Assembly: GCA_903906425.1 (NCBI GenBank)
Contig: CAIVKH010000109.1
Coordinates: forward strand, 1 to 62,522
Origin: an uncultured bacterium
GTDB taxonomy: Bacteria > Verrucomicrobiota > Kiritimatiellia > CAIVKH01
Direction of reading: 5' to 3'
DNA length: 62,522 nucleotides
The notes under the pieces are model-generated. The model was not told the origin of the DNA. It saw nothing but the letters and a program-made list of their open reading frames with translations, and searched no databases. The position numbers and the translations under genes are program-made. Positions 15,195 to 24,378 of this stretch are shown in pieces. The number at the start of each line of letters is the position of its first letter. Positions within the stretch are counted from its first letter, which is position 1.

Positions 15195-16456
15195 TTTTCA
15201 TCTTCTGGTTCTGGCGGCGGCGCGAGCCGCTCGCGAAACGCCGCAAATTCCGCCGCATCCGCGCGCCGCCACCGTTCCGTCCGCAATCGAAAATCTATCG
15301 TGTCCGGCTTGATCAGAAAACTTGTTATGTGCTTACCCTCGTCGTTAAACGCGTGCGTGCGACCTTTGGACCCGCAAATGATGAGCGTTTCTGATTTGAG
15401 ATCGAAAAACAAATCTTCCGGCTTTGCGTCGCGTGCGTCTTCAAGCGCCTTGTGAACCGGCCGGCTCTCCTGCCGGCGCTGCTCGGCATGTCGAGTGCGG
15501 CGGCGCGACTGGCGGTGGCCACGGTCGAGGGCGTCGGCGAGGCGATGGAGGACTGATGGAATCTGCTTCAGCAGATCGCGGCCCTCGTCGAATCTCCCGT
15601 CTTGCCGGGCCGCGGTCGCGCGATGATCCAGCGCAGCGAGCGAACGGGCCGCGATGGCTCGGGCGCGGAAGATTTCGGGCTGCCAGTTGTCGGCAAAAAG
15701 GCTCTCAAGCGAAATGCGATCGGGCAGGCGGGACAGCGCATTCAGGTGGAGGCGGGCCGAGCCCGATGCATCGCGCGCCTCGACGATTTGAAACGTTATC
15801 GCGAGTTTTTCTGGTGCGGCAAAAGGCGCGGATGGAACCCCGCCCTCCATTCGCGGGAGCGGAAAATATCCGGCGATGACCTGGCCGAGGATCGCGTAGG
15901 TTCGGGAGCTGCGGCCGAACGATGCAAGCTGGCGGACGCGCAACTGGCGGCCGAATTGCAGGGCGGTGATGACGGCGGGTGGTTTCGCGTAGAGCTGATC
16001 AATGCGCTCGTTTTTTGTTTCGATGAGGATCTGGTGAAACTCGCGCCACTCGGGCCGGCCGGTTTCGTCGTAGCCATGGAAAACGGTGAGCGGGGAGGGC
16101 GGCCCGGCATGTTCGCAGGATGACGAATCGCAGCGGAAACAATAGATCGCGCCCTTTCGAAACACGTCGCAGAGCGAGTGCGCCTCGGCCAGCTGCTCGT
16201 CAATCTGGTCAACGAACGGCGGATCGAACTGCAGCTCCCATTGCCGCGACGGATCAGCCCGCAGCCGCAGCGTCAGCGCGATTTGTTCGCCGGGCGGCGG
16301 CTGTGCGCCGTGGCGGTCGAGATGCAGATCGCGCAGCAGCGTTCGCAGGGCGTCGGCCGCGGCGCGGATGCGCCGCTCGGTGCGCGTCAGTTTCGGCGCG
16401 GCTTCGGATTCCGGGTTCTGCGCGGCCGGGATTTCGTTGACGGGTTCGCTGTCCAT
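15191..16456 (-). CDS. Uncharacterised 421-residue protein coupled to YkgJ
   Basis: The protein starts MDSEPVNEIPAAQNPESEAA and contains an acidic, Pro-rich lead, then a helical region and a mixed domain. A cysteine group, YCFRCDSSSCEHAGPP near residue 105, looks like a SWIM-type or small zinc site (CxxC then CxH). Later segments include KPPAVITALQFGRQLRVRQL and a C-terminal SFLIKPDTIDFRLRTERWRR. The frame stays open to 16972, but that extension is antisense to the YlbF-like gene; the ATG at 16456 gives the shortest full domain. No family is recognised. The 4-bp overlap with the YkgJ gene suggests joint expression and a metal-related role. Confidence 0.75.
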   Translation of the reverse strand: MDSEPVNEIPAAQNPESEAAPKLTRTERRIRAAADALRTLLRDLHLDRHGAQPPPGEQIALTLRLRADPSRQWELQFDPPFVDQIDEQLAEAHSLCDVFRKGAIYCFRCDSSSCEHAGPPSPLTVFHGYDETGRPEWREFHQILIETKNERIDQLYAKPPAVITALQFGRQLRVRQLASFGRSSRTYAILGQVIAGYFPLPRMEGGVPSAPFAAPEKLAITFQIVEARDASGSARLHLNALSRLPDRISLESLFADNWQPEIFRARAIAARSLAALDHRATAARQDGRFDEGRDLLKQIPSVLHRLADALDRGHRQSRRRTRHAEQRRQESRPVHKALEDARDAKPEDLFFDLKSETLIICGSKGRTHAFNDEGKHITSFLIKPDTIDFRLRTERWRRADAAEFAAFRERLAPPPEPEDEK

Positions 16457-16543
16457 GATTCGCGCGTGAGGATGGCACAATCGCGCGGCGCTCGCAAACG
16501 CGGAACGCTGTGGTATGGTTCGGCGCGAATCGAAAGGGAATTG

Positions 16544-16975
16544 ATGAAGACGTTGAACATACTGCCGCAGGAAACGCCGGTGATCACGAAGACGAAGGAA
16601 CTTTGCCAGACGATCATTGACCAGCCGGGCTATCAGGAAATGAAGAAGGCGATCATGGCGTTCCTCAGCGACGACGCGGTGCGCGGCCAGTATCAGCAGC
16701 TTTGCGAGATGCAGGAATCGCTGCACCAAAAATCGCAAGAGGGCACCGAAATCACCGAGATGGAGATGACGGATTTCGAAAAGCTCGAACGGCTTTTTAT
16801 GGCCAACCCGCGCGCGCAGGAATTCATCGGCGCGCAGCAGGCGATGCAGAAGATCGAGCAGCAAATCCAGCAATATGTCCGCAAGACCTTCGAGATCGGT
16901 CGCGTGCCGGATGAGAGCGATTTCGATTCGTGCAGCAGCGGCGGCAATTGCGGCAGCGGCTGCGGCTGTCACTAA
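16544..16975 (+). CDS. YlbF/YmcA family protein with Cys-rich tail
   Basis: A 143-residue, mostly helical protein. Residues 1-125 match the Com_YlbF helical domain (PVITKTKELCQTIIDQPGY, then FMANPRAQEFIGAQQ). The tail, CSSGGNCGSGCGCH, holds four Cys and a His, which may bind metal or an Fe-S cluster; the Bacillus YlbF-YmcA-YaaT complex, which helps RNase Y, carries 4Fe-4S clusters. A longer frame from 16178 overlaps the divergent gene and is ignored; AGGGA precedes the ATG at 16544. It diverges from the YkgJ-coupled gene. Confidence 0.85.
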   Translation: MKTLNILPQETPVITKTKELCQTIIDQPGYQEMKKAIMAFLSDDAVRGQYQQLCEMQESLHQKSQEGTEITEMEMTDFEKLERLFMANPRAQEFIGAQQAMQKIEQQIQQYVRKTFEIGRVPDESDFDSCSSGGNCGSGCGCH

Positions 16976-17004
16976 TTAGTATCTTCGCCGCCGAACCCCG
17001 CCAT

Positions 17005-17051
17005 TTCCAATGAATGGAAATGCGCGGCGCGAAAATTTCCAATCATTGGAA
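17005..17051. repeat. Palindrome cluster F (2 copies, 32-bp step)
   Basis: TTCCAATGAATGGAA at 17005 (one mismatch) and a perfect copy at 17037, beginning 30 bp after the YlbF-like stop. Confidence 0.95.
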
Positions 17052-17163
17052 GATCCGGAGGTGCTGCCGCGCCGGCCCGAATCCGACGCCCAGAGGGAGC
17101 CGAACCGCTACAGCCTTGCGTTCCCGGCAAAATATGTGACAAACAAACGCGGATGATTTGCTG

Positions 17164-18132
17164 ATGAACCTGATGGATTTCGAGAGCCTGATTGAAGCGG
17201 CCGGATTTGTTCCGGATCAGATTGTTTTTCCCGATTCATGGTGCGGGCATCTACCGTTCGCGTCATGGCTGATGAAGCAACTGCGGCCGGCTTGTTTCGT
17301 CGAACTTGGCACGCATAGCGGAACCTCCTATCTGACTTTTTGCCAGGCCGCCGCGGCCGTCGGCGGCGAAACAAAATGTTTTGCGGTGGACACATGGCTT
17401 GGCGACGAACACGCCGGCCACTACGGCGCGGAAGTCCTCGACAAGCTGCGCTCATATCACGATCCCCGCTACGGCAGTTTCTCGACTCTGATTCGCTCCA
17501 CCTTCGACGAAGCCCTGGACCGCATTGAGGATCATTCCGTCGGGTTGCTGCATATCGACGGGCTTCATACATTCGAGGCCGTCGCCCATGACTTCGAAAC
17601 CTGGCTGCCCAAGCTCGCACCCGCCGGCGTCGTCCTGTTGCACGACACGCAAGTGAGGGAAAAGGATTTCGGTGTCTGGAATTTGTGGCAGCAGCTTTGC
17701 GAGCGACATCCGTTGAACCTTGATTTCAAACACTCCCACGGTTTGGGCGTGCTTCAGCCCGGCACCGCCGGTTCGGCCGGCCTCGCATGGTTGCGCCCGG
17801 GCACCATGGAACAGAAAGTGATATATGATTATTTCACCGCGCTGGGCCTCGCCATGCAGGAGCGCTACCGCGCCGTCGCAAAGGATGCGCAATGTACGTC
17901 GTTGCGCGACGAGTTGACTCGCAGCAACGAGGCAGCCGGGCAGCAACGCGCAGAATCTGCGGCGACGATCTCGACGCTGGAACAGCGCGTGGCAGATCTC
18001 ACCGCGGCGGAACAGCGCATGCGTGCCGAACGCGATGCCGCGCTCGCGCAAATTCAGGAATTCCTGAAAAGCAAATCATGGAAACTGACCGCGCCGCTGC
18101 GTTTCATTGATCAACTTGTGAAACACGGTTAG
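17164..18132 (+). CDS. Class I SAM methyltransferase with C-terminal coiled coil
   Basis: 322 residues. Residues about 35-200 form a Methyltransf_24-like domain: CFVELGTHSGTSYLTFCQ is the SAM-binding loop, KCFAVDTWLGDEH follows, and VGLLHIDGLHTFEAVAHDFE carries the conserved Asp-Gly-x-His. The last about 75 residues are a coiled coil ending FLKSKSWKLTAPLRF, a tail common in O-antigen and glycan methyltransferases and glycosyltransferases, so a sugar hydroxyl of a surface polysaccharide is the probable acceptor. A TTG at 17158 is also in frame; neither start has a good ribosome site. The stop overlaps that of the convergent GH42-like gene by three bases. Confidence 0.87.
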   Translation: MNLMDFESLIEAAGFVPDQIVFPDSWCGHLPFASWLMKQLRPACFVELGTHSGTSYLTFCQAAAAVGGETKCFAVDTWLGDEHAGHYGAEVLDKLRSYHDPRYGSFSTLIRSTFDEALDRIEDHSVGLLHIDGLHTFEAVAHDFETWLPKLAPAGVVLLHDTQVREKDFGVWNLWQQLCERHPLNLDFKHSHGLGVLQPGTAGSAGLAWLRPGTMEQKVIYDYFTALGLAMQERYRAVAKDAQCTSLRDELTRSNEAAGQQRAESAATISTLEQRVADLTAAEQRMRAERDAALAQIQEFLKSKSWKLTAPLRFIDQLVKHG

Positions 18133-20888
18133 TTCTGATGCTTCGTTTCTTCGATTTTCGAATTCCCGGCATCGAACCACAAAATCCCGTCGTCCGTCCG
18201 CGTCGCAAAACGATTGTCAATCTCGCCGTCAACCAGATCAGGAATTTGCGAAGCAATGATGCGGGCGATAGCGGTGACATCGGGCATGAGTCCGGGAAGA
18301 TAAATCGTCCGGCCCTTCCCGACGCTTCGCGAAAACTTTTCGAGCGATTCGCGATCAACTTCGAATCGAAGCGCCGCATTTCCCGCCGGCTGATTTTCCG
18401 CGCCGGCGCGAATCCACTCGATCTGGCGCACGGCGATGCCGAGCCAACGCAAATCTCCTGAGTGCTCTTTCTGCGACGGCTGCCATGCCTTCACGTCCAT
18501 TTCGAGCCTCGCCACTGTTGATGAGCCGAGGTCGTTCGCCGCGACGCGAAACTCGAATTCATTCTTGCCGTCATGCTCAATGCGTCCGATTTCGTGGCTA
18601 TTGATTCGAACGCAGATCGCCGTTCCTCCGAACGCCTCGCCCGGAATGTACGCGGAAATCCTCAACGAATAATCCGCGCCCGGCTTGACGGGCAGAAACG
18701 CGCCGGGATGCGCGCCGGTCCATCGCATTGTCGCACCTTCGATTTCGCCCCACATCGAACGCTTTTCGCGATCGTGCCACTCGCCGAAAATCCAACTGGC
18801 ATCGTCATCGTGCCCGACGCTGAGTTCCCAGTGCGCCGGCGCGGGATCGCACGAAAGTCTGAAAAGATTCGTCGCCGAACTGCAATCCGCGAACATCCGC
18901 TCGCGCCATGCGGCGTTTACGTACAAACGGCTGCCGGGAATCTCGCCGGGTCGCGTCGCCGCGATGAGCGTTCCACCCTTGCGCACCCATTTTTCAATCG
19001 CATCCGCGGCGGCAGGTTCGAGCACCGGGGCGGCGGCAAGCACGAGCACGCGATGATCGTGAAGCGCGCCATCGGCGACGGAAAGCCGCGTGACGTAATC
19101 GTGATCGGTTGCGTCACGCAGCCTGCGGCTGAGATCGTAGAAATCTGTTTTTCGCGCCGCATCAATCGCCCAGGTTTCGCGCGGTTCGTAGAGCGCGACA
19201 TCCATGCGCGGTTTTCGCGGCGCGAGCCACGAAATATTCTTGCGCCACAGTTCGACTGCGCGCGGCTCGTTGTTGTCGAGAACGTTGTTGTTGTAGCAAT
19301 GCAACTGCCGCGCGCCGGTAGCGCTGGCGTTGTAGATCCGCGCGATGTTTCCGGCGGGCGTCACGCCACTGGCGGGCTCGAAGCCGCAAAACGTCTCGTA
19401 GAATCGCGTGGCGGTCGCGACATCGCGCGTGACGGAAAAATTATGCGCGTAGTCGCTGCCTTCGTTCGTGATCCTGATTCCCGCGTGAAACCGCGCGATG
19501 GCTTTTGCCTGCGCGGTGAAATCCGCGCCGAGCGACGGATCGCCGTCGCCTCCGGTGCAAAGATAGATTTCCGTTTTCGGAAAAGTGTCACGGACTGTTT
19601 TGACCCAGAAGGACGCCCATTCCGTCATCGCCTGCTGATACCATTCGACGAAATCGGCGCGCGAGCGGTCGCCCGGTGCTTTGCCCGGCAGAAAAGTTCT
19701 CACATTGTCGAACGACGAGTTATTTGTTGTCCACGCCGCGTTGAGCGCCGCGATGGTTCCGTATTTCTTTTTCATCGCATCGCGAAACGCGGCGACGGCG
19801 AATTCATCGGCGGCCCACCAGCCGTGATGATTGTGGTAGTCGCCGGTCAGTTCCGCGGTCCAGCCGCCTTCCGGTCCGGCCGCATAAATGCTTTCGCCGT
19901 AGATGCCGGAGATGCCGAGCAGCAGCGATTCAATTACGCCGGTTTTCTTGTATTTGTCGGCGAATGCGCGGACGAATCGTTCGACTTGCGGCCGCAAATC
20001 GGGATTGAAGATACTTTGCACCGCAGAGTTTTTTGAATGTTCGAGGCAGCGGAAGACGTGCGAATTCGTGCTGTGTTGAAACCAAAGCGGCGTCGCATAG
20101 GCCGGGCCGGCGATCAGAAACGGCACCCATTTCAATTTTGCTTTTTGCAGAATCCCGACCTGCTTGTCCCATTTGCTCCAATCCCATTTTCCTTTTTCGG
20201 GTTCGACACCGGACCAGGTGACGTAGCTCTCGATGCTGGAAACACCGAGCGCGTGATAAATCGCAGCCGTGGCCGGCGTGGCATCGTTGCCGAAGGTGAC
20301 TTCCATTCCCGCCGGCCGGTTCACGCCCAGCAGCCGCAGCGATTCCGCATCAACGGGCGCGTCGGGGTCGTAGCCTTTCGGCGGATGCGGCGAGACGGTG
20401 ACGCGGTGGATCGCGAAATCGCGGAGCGCGAATCGAAAATCCGCGCCGAAATTTTGTCCGTGGCCGACGCGCAAGTCGGGAAGATGAAAAACGATTTCGC
20501 GCCAGCGTCCGCAATTGATCATCAGCGCCGGCGTCGCACGCGAATATTTCGTGTGAATGTTTGGCGAGTCGTTCGCGGCGTCGTAGCTGAGTTCGAGAAA
20601 TCCGACGCCGTTGTCGAAGACTTCCGCGGTCACAAAAACATCGCGCGGGCCGGGCGCGTAGGCGGGGTCGCTGACCGCGAAATAAAGATAAAGACCCGGC
20701 CCGCTCTTGTGCCTCGCACTTTTCCCGCCAATCACGGTCGCCTCGTTTTCGCCGTCGCCAGCCGATGAGACTTCGAGTCCAGCGCCCTCGTTGTTGTCGC
20801 CGAGTGTGATGTTCAAGTCGGGAAGTTCCGCCGCCGCGGTGCGCGCGAGGAATATCAGCAAGATGGCTGCGACCATTCGTATTTTCAT
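18129..20888 (-). CDS. Secreted beta-galactosidase-like TIM-barrel glycosidase (GH42-like)
   Basis: 919 residues with a signal peptide (MVAAILLIFLARTAAA). After a carbohydrate-binding-like beta domain comes the barrel, from about residue 190: GVSSIESYVTWSGVEPEKGKWDW is the beta-2 segment of GH42/GH14-type enzymes, ending later in IYLCTGGDGDP and ITNEGSDYAHNFS; a candidate acid is in LGISGIYGESIY. Family assignment is by topology; conserved pairs of Glu could not be fixed. C-terminal segments resemble GATase-like and jelly-roll domains. Start chosen at 20888 because the longer frame (to 21125) consists of palindrome cluster G. It lies upstream of no clear operon partner. Confidence 0.75.
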   Translation of the reverse strand: MKIRMVAAILLIFLARTAAAELPDLNITLGDNNEGAGLEVSSAGDGENEATVIGGKSARHKSGPGLYLYFAVSDPAYAPGPRDVFVTAEVFDNGVGFLELSYDAANDSPNIHTKYSRATPALMINCGRWREIVFHLPDLRVGHGQNFGADFRFALRDFAIHRVTVSPHPPKGYDPDAPVDAESLRLLGVNRPAGMEVTFGNDATPATAAIYHALGVSSIESYVTWSGVEPEKGKWDWSKWDKQVGILQKAKLKWVPFLIAGPAYATPLWFQHSTNSHVFRCLEHSKNSAVQSIFNPDLRPQVERFVRAFADKYKKTGVIESLLLGISGIYGESIYAAGPEGGWTAELTGDYHNHHGWWAADEFAVAAFRDAMKKKYGTIAALNAAWTTNNSSFDNVRTFLPGKAPGDRSRADFVEWYQQAMTEWASFWVKTVRDTFPKTEIYLCTGGDGDPSLGADFTAQAKAIARFHAGIRITNEGSDYAHNFSVTRDVATATRFYETFCGFEPASGVTPAGNIARIYNASATGARQLHCYNNNVLDNNEPRAVELWRKNISWLAPRKPRMDVALYEPRETWAIDAARKTDFYDLSRRLRDATDHDYVTRLSVADGALHDHRVLVLAAAPVLEPAAADAIEKWVRKGGTLIAATRPGEIPGSRLYVNAAWRERMFADCSSATNLFRLSCDPAPAHWELSVGHDDDASWIFGEWHDREKRSMWGEIEGATMRWTGAHPGAFLPVKPGADYSLRISAYIPGEAFGGTAICVRINSHEIGRIEHDGKNEFEFRVAANDLGSSTVARLEMDVKAWQPSQKEHSGDLRWLGIAVRQIEWIRAGAENQPAGNAALRFEVDRESLEKFSRSVGKGRTIYLPGLMPDVTAIARIIASQIPDLVDGEIDNRFATRTDDGILWFDAGNSKIEETKHQN

Positions 20889-20893
20889 TTTGT

Positions 20894-20973
20894 TTTCAAT
20901 CATTGGAGGTTTGCGTGAACGGCTTTTTCCAATCATTGGAAGTTTGCGCGGGCGGAATTTCCAATGATTGGAA
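20894..20973. repeat. Palindrome cluster G (3 copies, 32-bp steps)
   Basis: A degraded copy at about 20895, and perfect copies at 20927 and 20959. The last ends 13 bp from the VWA gene stop, and the first is seven bases upstream of the GH42-like start. Confidence 0.95.
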
Positions 20974-20986
20974 AGTTGCGCGGCGG

Positions 20987-22780
20987 CTATTCGGCGGGGA
21001 CGCCTTCGCCGTAGCCGTAGGGGACGATCAGGCCGTAGGCCGATGCGTGGTCGCGGATGATTTTCAGCAGGGCCGGATTCTGGGTCTGGATGTAGGTGCC
21101 GATGAGAAAGAAAACTTTCTGCCACGCCCAGCGCTCGCGGATGGCGGGGTCGCCGGGCGCGGTGCCGGCCACGTCGAGCGGGAAGATCATGTCGAGATGC
21201 TGGCCGCCGGCGCGGCCGAGAATCTGAATGGCGGCGCGAGTTTCGCCGGGGGCGACGCGGCCGTAGATCACGAGCGGGCGGTCGAGGAAAAGCGGCGTGA
21301 GGCTCTTTGGAAAAATTTGCGAGGCATCGAAGCCGGTGAGGCGGTAGTCGAGGTCGTAGAGGACGGGGCGGTCGAGTTCGGCGGCCTTGCGCTGGAGCGC
21401 GGCGGGAACGTCGGAGGTGTTGGGGACGTAGATGGATTCGCCGCGGTTGCGATAGCTCATCAGATCAACGAGGAAGTGATTGACCTTGTTGCCGGAGCCG
21501 ACGGTGAAAATCGGAATCGCGCCTTTGTTCTGCCGCGTGAAGCCTTCGATGATGTCGGAACTGCCGGTGACGCCGACGGTGGGGCGGCCGTCGGTGACGA
21601 GCACGGCGATGATGGGACGGTCGCCGGAGCGTTTCATGCGGAGCGCGGCGGCGAGTGAGTTGTAAACATCGGTGTTGCCGATGGAGCGCATGCTCTCGAT
21701 GAAGGCGAGTCCTTGCTTGCGGCTCTCATCGGTGACGGGCATCCAGTCTTTGAAACATTCTGATACCGCTTCGCGGAAGGATATAATCTGGAAGCGATCT
21801 TGCGGGCCGAGTACTTCGAGCCATCGGCGAAGTCCCTCTTTGCATTCGGCGAGCCGCGCCGGCGTGATGCTTTGAGAACAATCCTGGATGAACAGGACAT
21901 CCTTGGGCAGCACCGGCAGGGCCTGCTCGCCGTGACGGCGGATTTGCAGTTCGAAATATCCGGCGCCGCCTTCGTCGGGCGCGCGGTAGAGATACATCGT
22001 CAAATCCAGATATTGCTCGACCGGCTTGTTCGACGAAACGTCGCTGGTCTTCTCGTTGAAAATATCCGTGGGGCCGGGAAAGAGTTTGCTGCTCGATTGC
22101 GTGCCGCCCGGTGTCGCGCCCGTTCCCGATCCGGTTCCGCCCTCGACGCCATTGGGCGAGGTGAGCGTGTAACCGGCCGCACCGGTGGCGCCGCTGGCCG
22201 GCGCGACGCCCTTGCCCGGGCCGCCCATCGGCAGGTCAATGGGTGGAATCCAGTCAGGCGCGTTGGCAACGCGTGGCATCACCGGCTCCAACTGACGCGG
22301 CAGCATCGCGACTTCATCTTTCACGATGCGCTGCTCAACCTGCAAAATTTCCTGCCGCGGCTCCCATCGCGAGCGATCCGGCGCGGTGAGCGGCCCGCCC
22401 TGCGCGGGCGCAAGCGCGTTCAGTGGCGAGTTGACGTCCGGCGGCGCGGGCACGCGGATCGAATCGGCCGCAAGCTCCGGCAGCGGCGCAGGCGCGCCGA
22501 GCAGGTCGGCGAGCTTCTTCGGATTTTCCGGGCGGATCCTGTCCTCGGTCGGCGGCTTCTCCTCGCGGCGCGGCGGCGGCGTATTGAAAACCGCCTCCAG
22601 GTGGATCGTGTGATATTCCTTCTGCGCCTTGATGCTGATGGAGTGAATCGGCAGGCCGGGAAATTTGTGCCAGACAAAAATGTGAAAAATCGCGGACAGC
22701 AGAAGCGCCACGCACGCGGCCACCACGTGATGTGGCTTGGGCCGCAAATCCAAAACATTCTCGCGTTCTCTGCCGGTCAT
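20987..22780 (-). CDS. Membrane-anchored von Willebrand factor A domain protein
   Basis: 597 residues. One N-terminal membrane helix (about 18-37, VVAACVALLLSAIFHIFVW) is followed by a Pro-rich, low-complexity periplasmic stretch (about 55-240) with NTPPPRREEKPPTEDRI, recalling TonB-like or GltJ-like spacers. The VWA domain (about 290-470) has the MIDAS motif FIQDCSQSITPA (DxSxS), a Thr in SIGNTDVYNSL and an Asp in AVLVTDGRPT, so metal-dependent protein binding is expected. A C-terminal beta-sandwich and helical part follows (IYGRVAPGETRAAIQIL). It probably spans the periplasm or binds a partner at the cell wall; the partner is unknown. Confidence 0.87.
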   Translation of the reverse strand: MTGRERENVLDLRPKPHHVVAACVALLLSAIFHIFVWHKFPGLPIHSISIKAQKEYHTIHLEAVFNTPPPRREEKPPTEDRIRPENPKKLADLLGAPAPLPELAADSIRVPAPPDVNSPLNALAPAQGGPLTAPDRSRWEPRQEILQVEQRIVKDEVAMLPRQLEPVMPRVANAPDWIPPIDLPMGGPGKGVAPASGATGAAGYTLTSPNGVEGGTGSGTGATPGGTQSSSKLFPGPTDIFNEKTSDVSSNKPVEQYLDLTMYLYRAPDEGGAGYFELQIRRHGEQALPVLPKDVLFIQDCSQSITPARLAECKEGLRRWLEVLGPQDRFQIISFREAVSECFKDWMPVTDESRKQGLAFIESMRSIGNTDVYNSLAAALRMKRSGDRPIIAVLVTDGRPTVGVTGSSDIIEGFTRQNKGAIPIFTVGSGNKVNHFLVDLMSYRNRGESIYVPNTSDVPAALQRKAAELDRPVLYDLDYRLTGFDASQIFPKSLTPLFLDRPLVIYGRVAPGETRAAIQILGRAGGQHLDMIFPLDVAGTAPGDPAIRERWAWQKVFFLIGTYIQTQNPALLKIIRDHASAYGLIVPYGYGEGVPAE

Positions 22781-22855
22781 TGACGCACTATTCCTTCAAC
22801 AACGCCGGAATTTCAATGCTGCTCTTGCCTCGGCTCCCGGCCGGTCGGTTGATGT

Positions 22856-23458
22856 TCAACGCAGCGCCCGCTTCGAATCTCCCGACGGCTGCATCAGCGC
22901 GGGCGATGTCGATGCATTGGTGGATGCGGGCGACGGCACGACTGGAAGTCCGGTCGGCGACGACGGCGGAAGTCCCCACCGCACGAGGACGCGGTTGATC
23001 GTTCCATTCGTGTACCAGATGACGAGGTGCTTGTTGATGTCGCGCAGCATCCACTTATCCACAGGCCTTGCCGCCCAGACCAGCGGGCCGTTCGTCGAAT
23101 AGGGCAGCGTGAAGGCCACATTCGGCACGCGGTTCGTGGTGGCAACGATCCCGGTCATCAGGAGGTCAACCTGGTTCACGACCAGCGATGGGAACTGGTC
23201 ATTCTTGCCCAGCTGCACAAAATCCACCGGCCGGCCCAGCAGGCGGCCGATTTCATTTGCGAAGTCCGCCTCCACGCCCGCGGGCTTGCCGTCCTTCATG
23301 AAAATGATCGGCGGGTTCGTCGGCGTAAACCCGACGCGCAGCGGCCCCTCCTTGGTGACAAACGGCAGCCCCGTGTATTTGAGCGCGCCGCACCCTTGCA
23401 GCAAGAATGCCAGCGCGGCGGCTGCGCACAAGGCGATCATCGGACGGTTTGTTTTCAT
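22856..23458 (-). CDS. Solute-binding lipoprotein (SBP_bac_3) lacking lobe 2
   Basis: 200 residues. MIALCAAAALAFLLQGCG is a lipobox with Cys23. The first lobe is typical: LRVGFTPTNPPIIFMKDG and AGVEADFANEIGRLLGRPVD, then VDLLMTGIVATT and FTLPYSTNGPLVWAA. The sequence then jumps to VDKWMLRDINK and TINRVLVRWGL, which resembles the last helix of the family. Lobe 2 (about 90 residues) is missing, and the frame is unbroken, so this is a deletion and not a frameshift in this copy. It may be a signal or scaffold protein, or a decayed transporter component; no permease or ATPase lies nearby. Confidence 0.85.
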   Translation of the reverse strand: MKTNRPMIALCAAAALAFLLQGCGALKYTGLPFVTKEGPLRVGFTPTNPPIIFMKDGKPAGVEADFANEIGRLLGRPVDFVQLGKNDQFPSLVVNQVDLLMTGIVATTNRVPNVAFTLPYSTNGPLVWAARPVDKWMLRDINKHLVIWYTNGTINRVLVRWGLPPSSPTGLPVVPSPASTNASTSPALMQPSGDSKRALR

Positions 23459-23525
23459 ATGGACTCCGGCAAAAACATTTCCGCACAACGTAGGCGTGCG
23501 CCCGCGCCCGTTCAAGGCGCGCAAT

Positions 23526-23625
23526 TTCCAATCACTGGAAAAAACCGCAGCCGTGGTTTCCAATCATTGGCAAAAATCTCGGCGCAGACTTTCCAATCAT
23601 TGGAAAAATTTTCCAACCATTGGAA
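23526..23625. repeat. Palindrome cluster H (4 copies)
   Basis: Copies at 23526, 23558, 23591 and 23611, steps 32, 33 and 20. The last pair is only five bases apart. They lie between divergent genes, upstream of both starts. Confidence 0.96.
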
Positions 23626-23668
23626 TTTTGCGCCGCGCGGTTTTTCCTGCTACACGGTCGGCGTAATC

Positions 23669-24343
23669 ATGAAACCGGCCTGTAAAATTTCGCGCATCGC
23701 CGCGCCGCCCGCGCTGGATGGCCGCTGGGATTCGCCCGTCTGGCGCGGCATCGCGCCGGTCACCGTCGCGCATTTTCATCCGAAAAGTTCGATCCATCGG
23801 CCGATCGCCGAGGCGAAGATCGCGCACAGCGACGCGGGCCTCCACATTTTGTTTCGCGTGCTCGACCGCTTCGTCCGCGTGGCCAACGTGGGTTTTCAAG
23901 CACCGGTCTGGAAAGATTCGTGCGCTGAATTTTTCGTCCGGCCCGGCGGCGCGGGCGGCTATCTGAATTTTGAAATGAACGCCGGCGGATCGCTGCTCGT
24001 CTCGTTTATCGAGGACTGGACCCGGACGCCGGCGGGTTTCAAAAAGTTCTCGATGCTGGAGGCGAAATGGAATGACGCGATTCCGCGGTTCCACGGCCTG
24101 CCCGAACGCGTCGAGCCGGAAATCGTCACGCCTGTGACGTGGAGCGTTCAACACACGATTCCATGGACGCTATTCGCCGAAGTCGCCGGCGCGGCGCGGC
24201 CGCAGCGCGGCGAAACGTGGACCGGAAATTTTTACAAGTGCGGCGACGAAACCTCGCATCCGCATTGGGCGGCATGGTCGCCGGTCGGCGAGGCGCTCAA
24301 TTTTCACGCGCCGGAATTCTTCGGGGCGCTCGCTTTTGACTGA
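23669..24343 (+). CDS. CBM9-like carbohydrate-binding protein, cytoplasmic
   Basis: A 224-residue beta-sandwich with no signal peptide. LDGRWDSPVWRGI near the start and VWKDSCAEFFVRPGG in the middle match the DOMON/CBM9 family-9-like sequences (WxDxxVEFFI pattern), followed by WSVQHTIPWTLFAEV and SGNFYKCGDETSHPHWAAWSP-type segments. The frame opens upstream at 23027 as a shadow; the start is the ATG at 23669. This family binds reducing ends or xylose-like sugars and is often fused to secreted enzymes; as a free cytoplasmic protein its role is unclear. Confidence 0.85.
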   Translation: MKPACKISRIAAPPALDGRWDSPVWRGIAPVTVAHFHPKSSIHRPIAEAKIAHSDAGLHILFRVLDRFVRVANVGFQAPVWKDSCAEFFVRPGGAGGYLNFEMNAGGSLLVSFIEDWTRTPAGFKKFSMLEAKWNDAIPRFHGLPERVEPEIVTPVTWSVQHTIPWTLFAEVAGAARPQRGETWTGNFYKCGDETSHPHWAAWSPVGEALNFHAPEFFGALAFD

Positions 24344-24378
24344 CCTGCACCCGCATTTTCCCATCCTGCACCCACCGC

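Noticed and set aside
18573-20036. 487-residue plus-strand ORF
   Set aside because: Antisense to the GH42-like gene; low-complexity Arg/Ala composition and no domain.
22788-23054. Frameshifted C-terminus for the solute-binding protein
   Set aside because: The alternative frame ends with residues unlike lobe 2, whereas the main frame reaches the family's last helix, so a deletion explains it better.
23027-23668. Upstream extension of the CBM9-like frame
   Set aside because: Runs antisense through the solute-binding protein and palindrome cluster H; the ATG at 23669 gives the whole domain.
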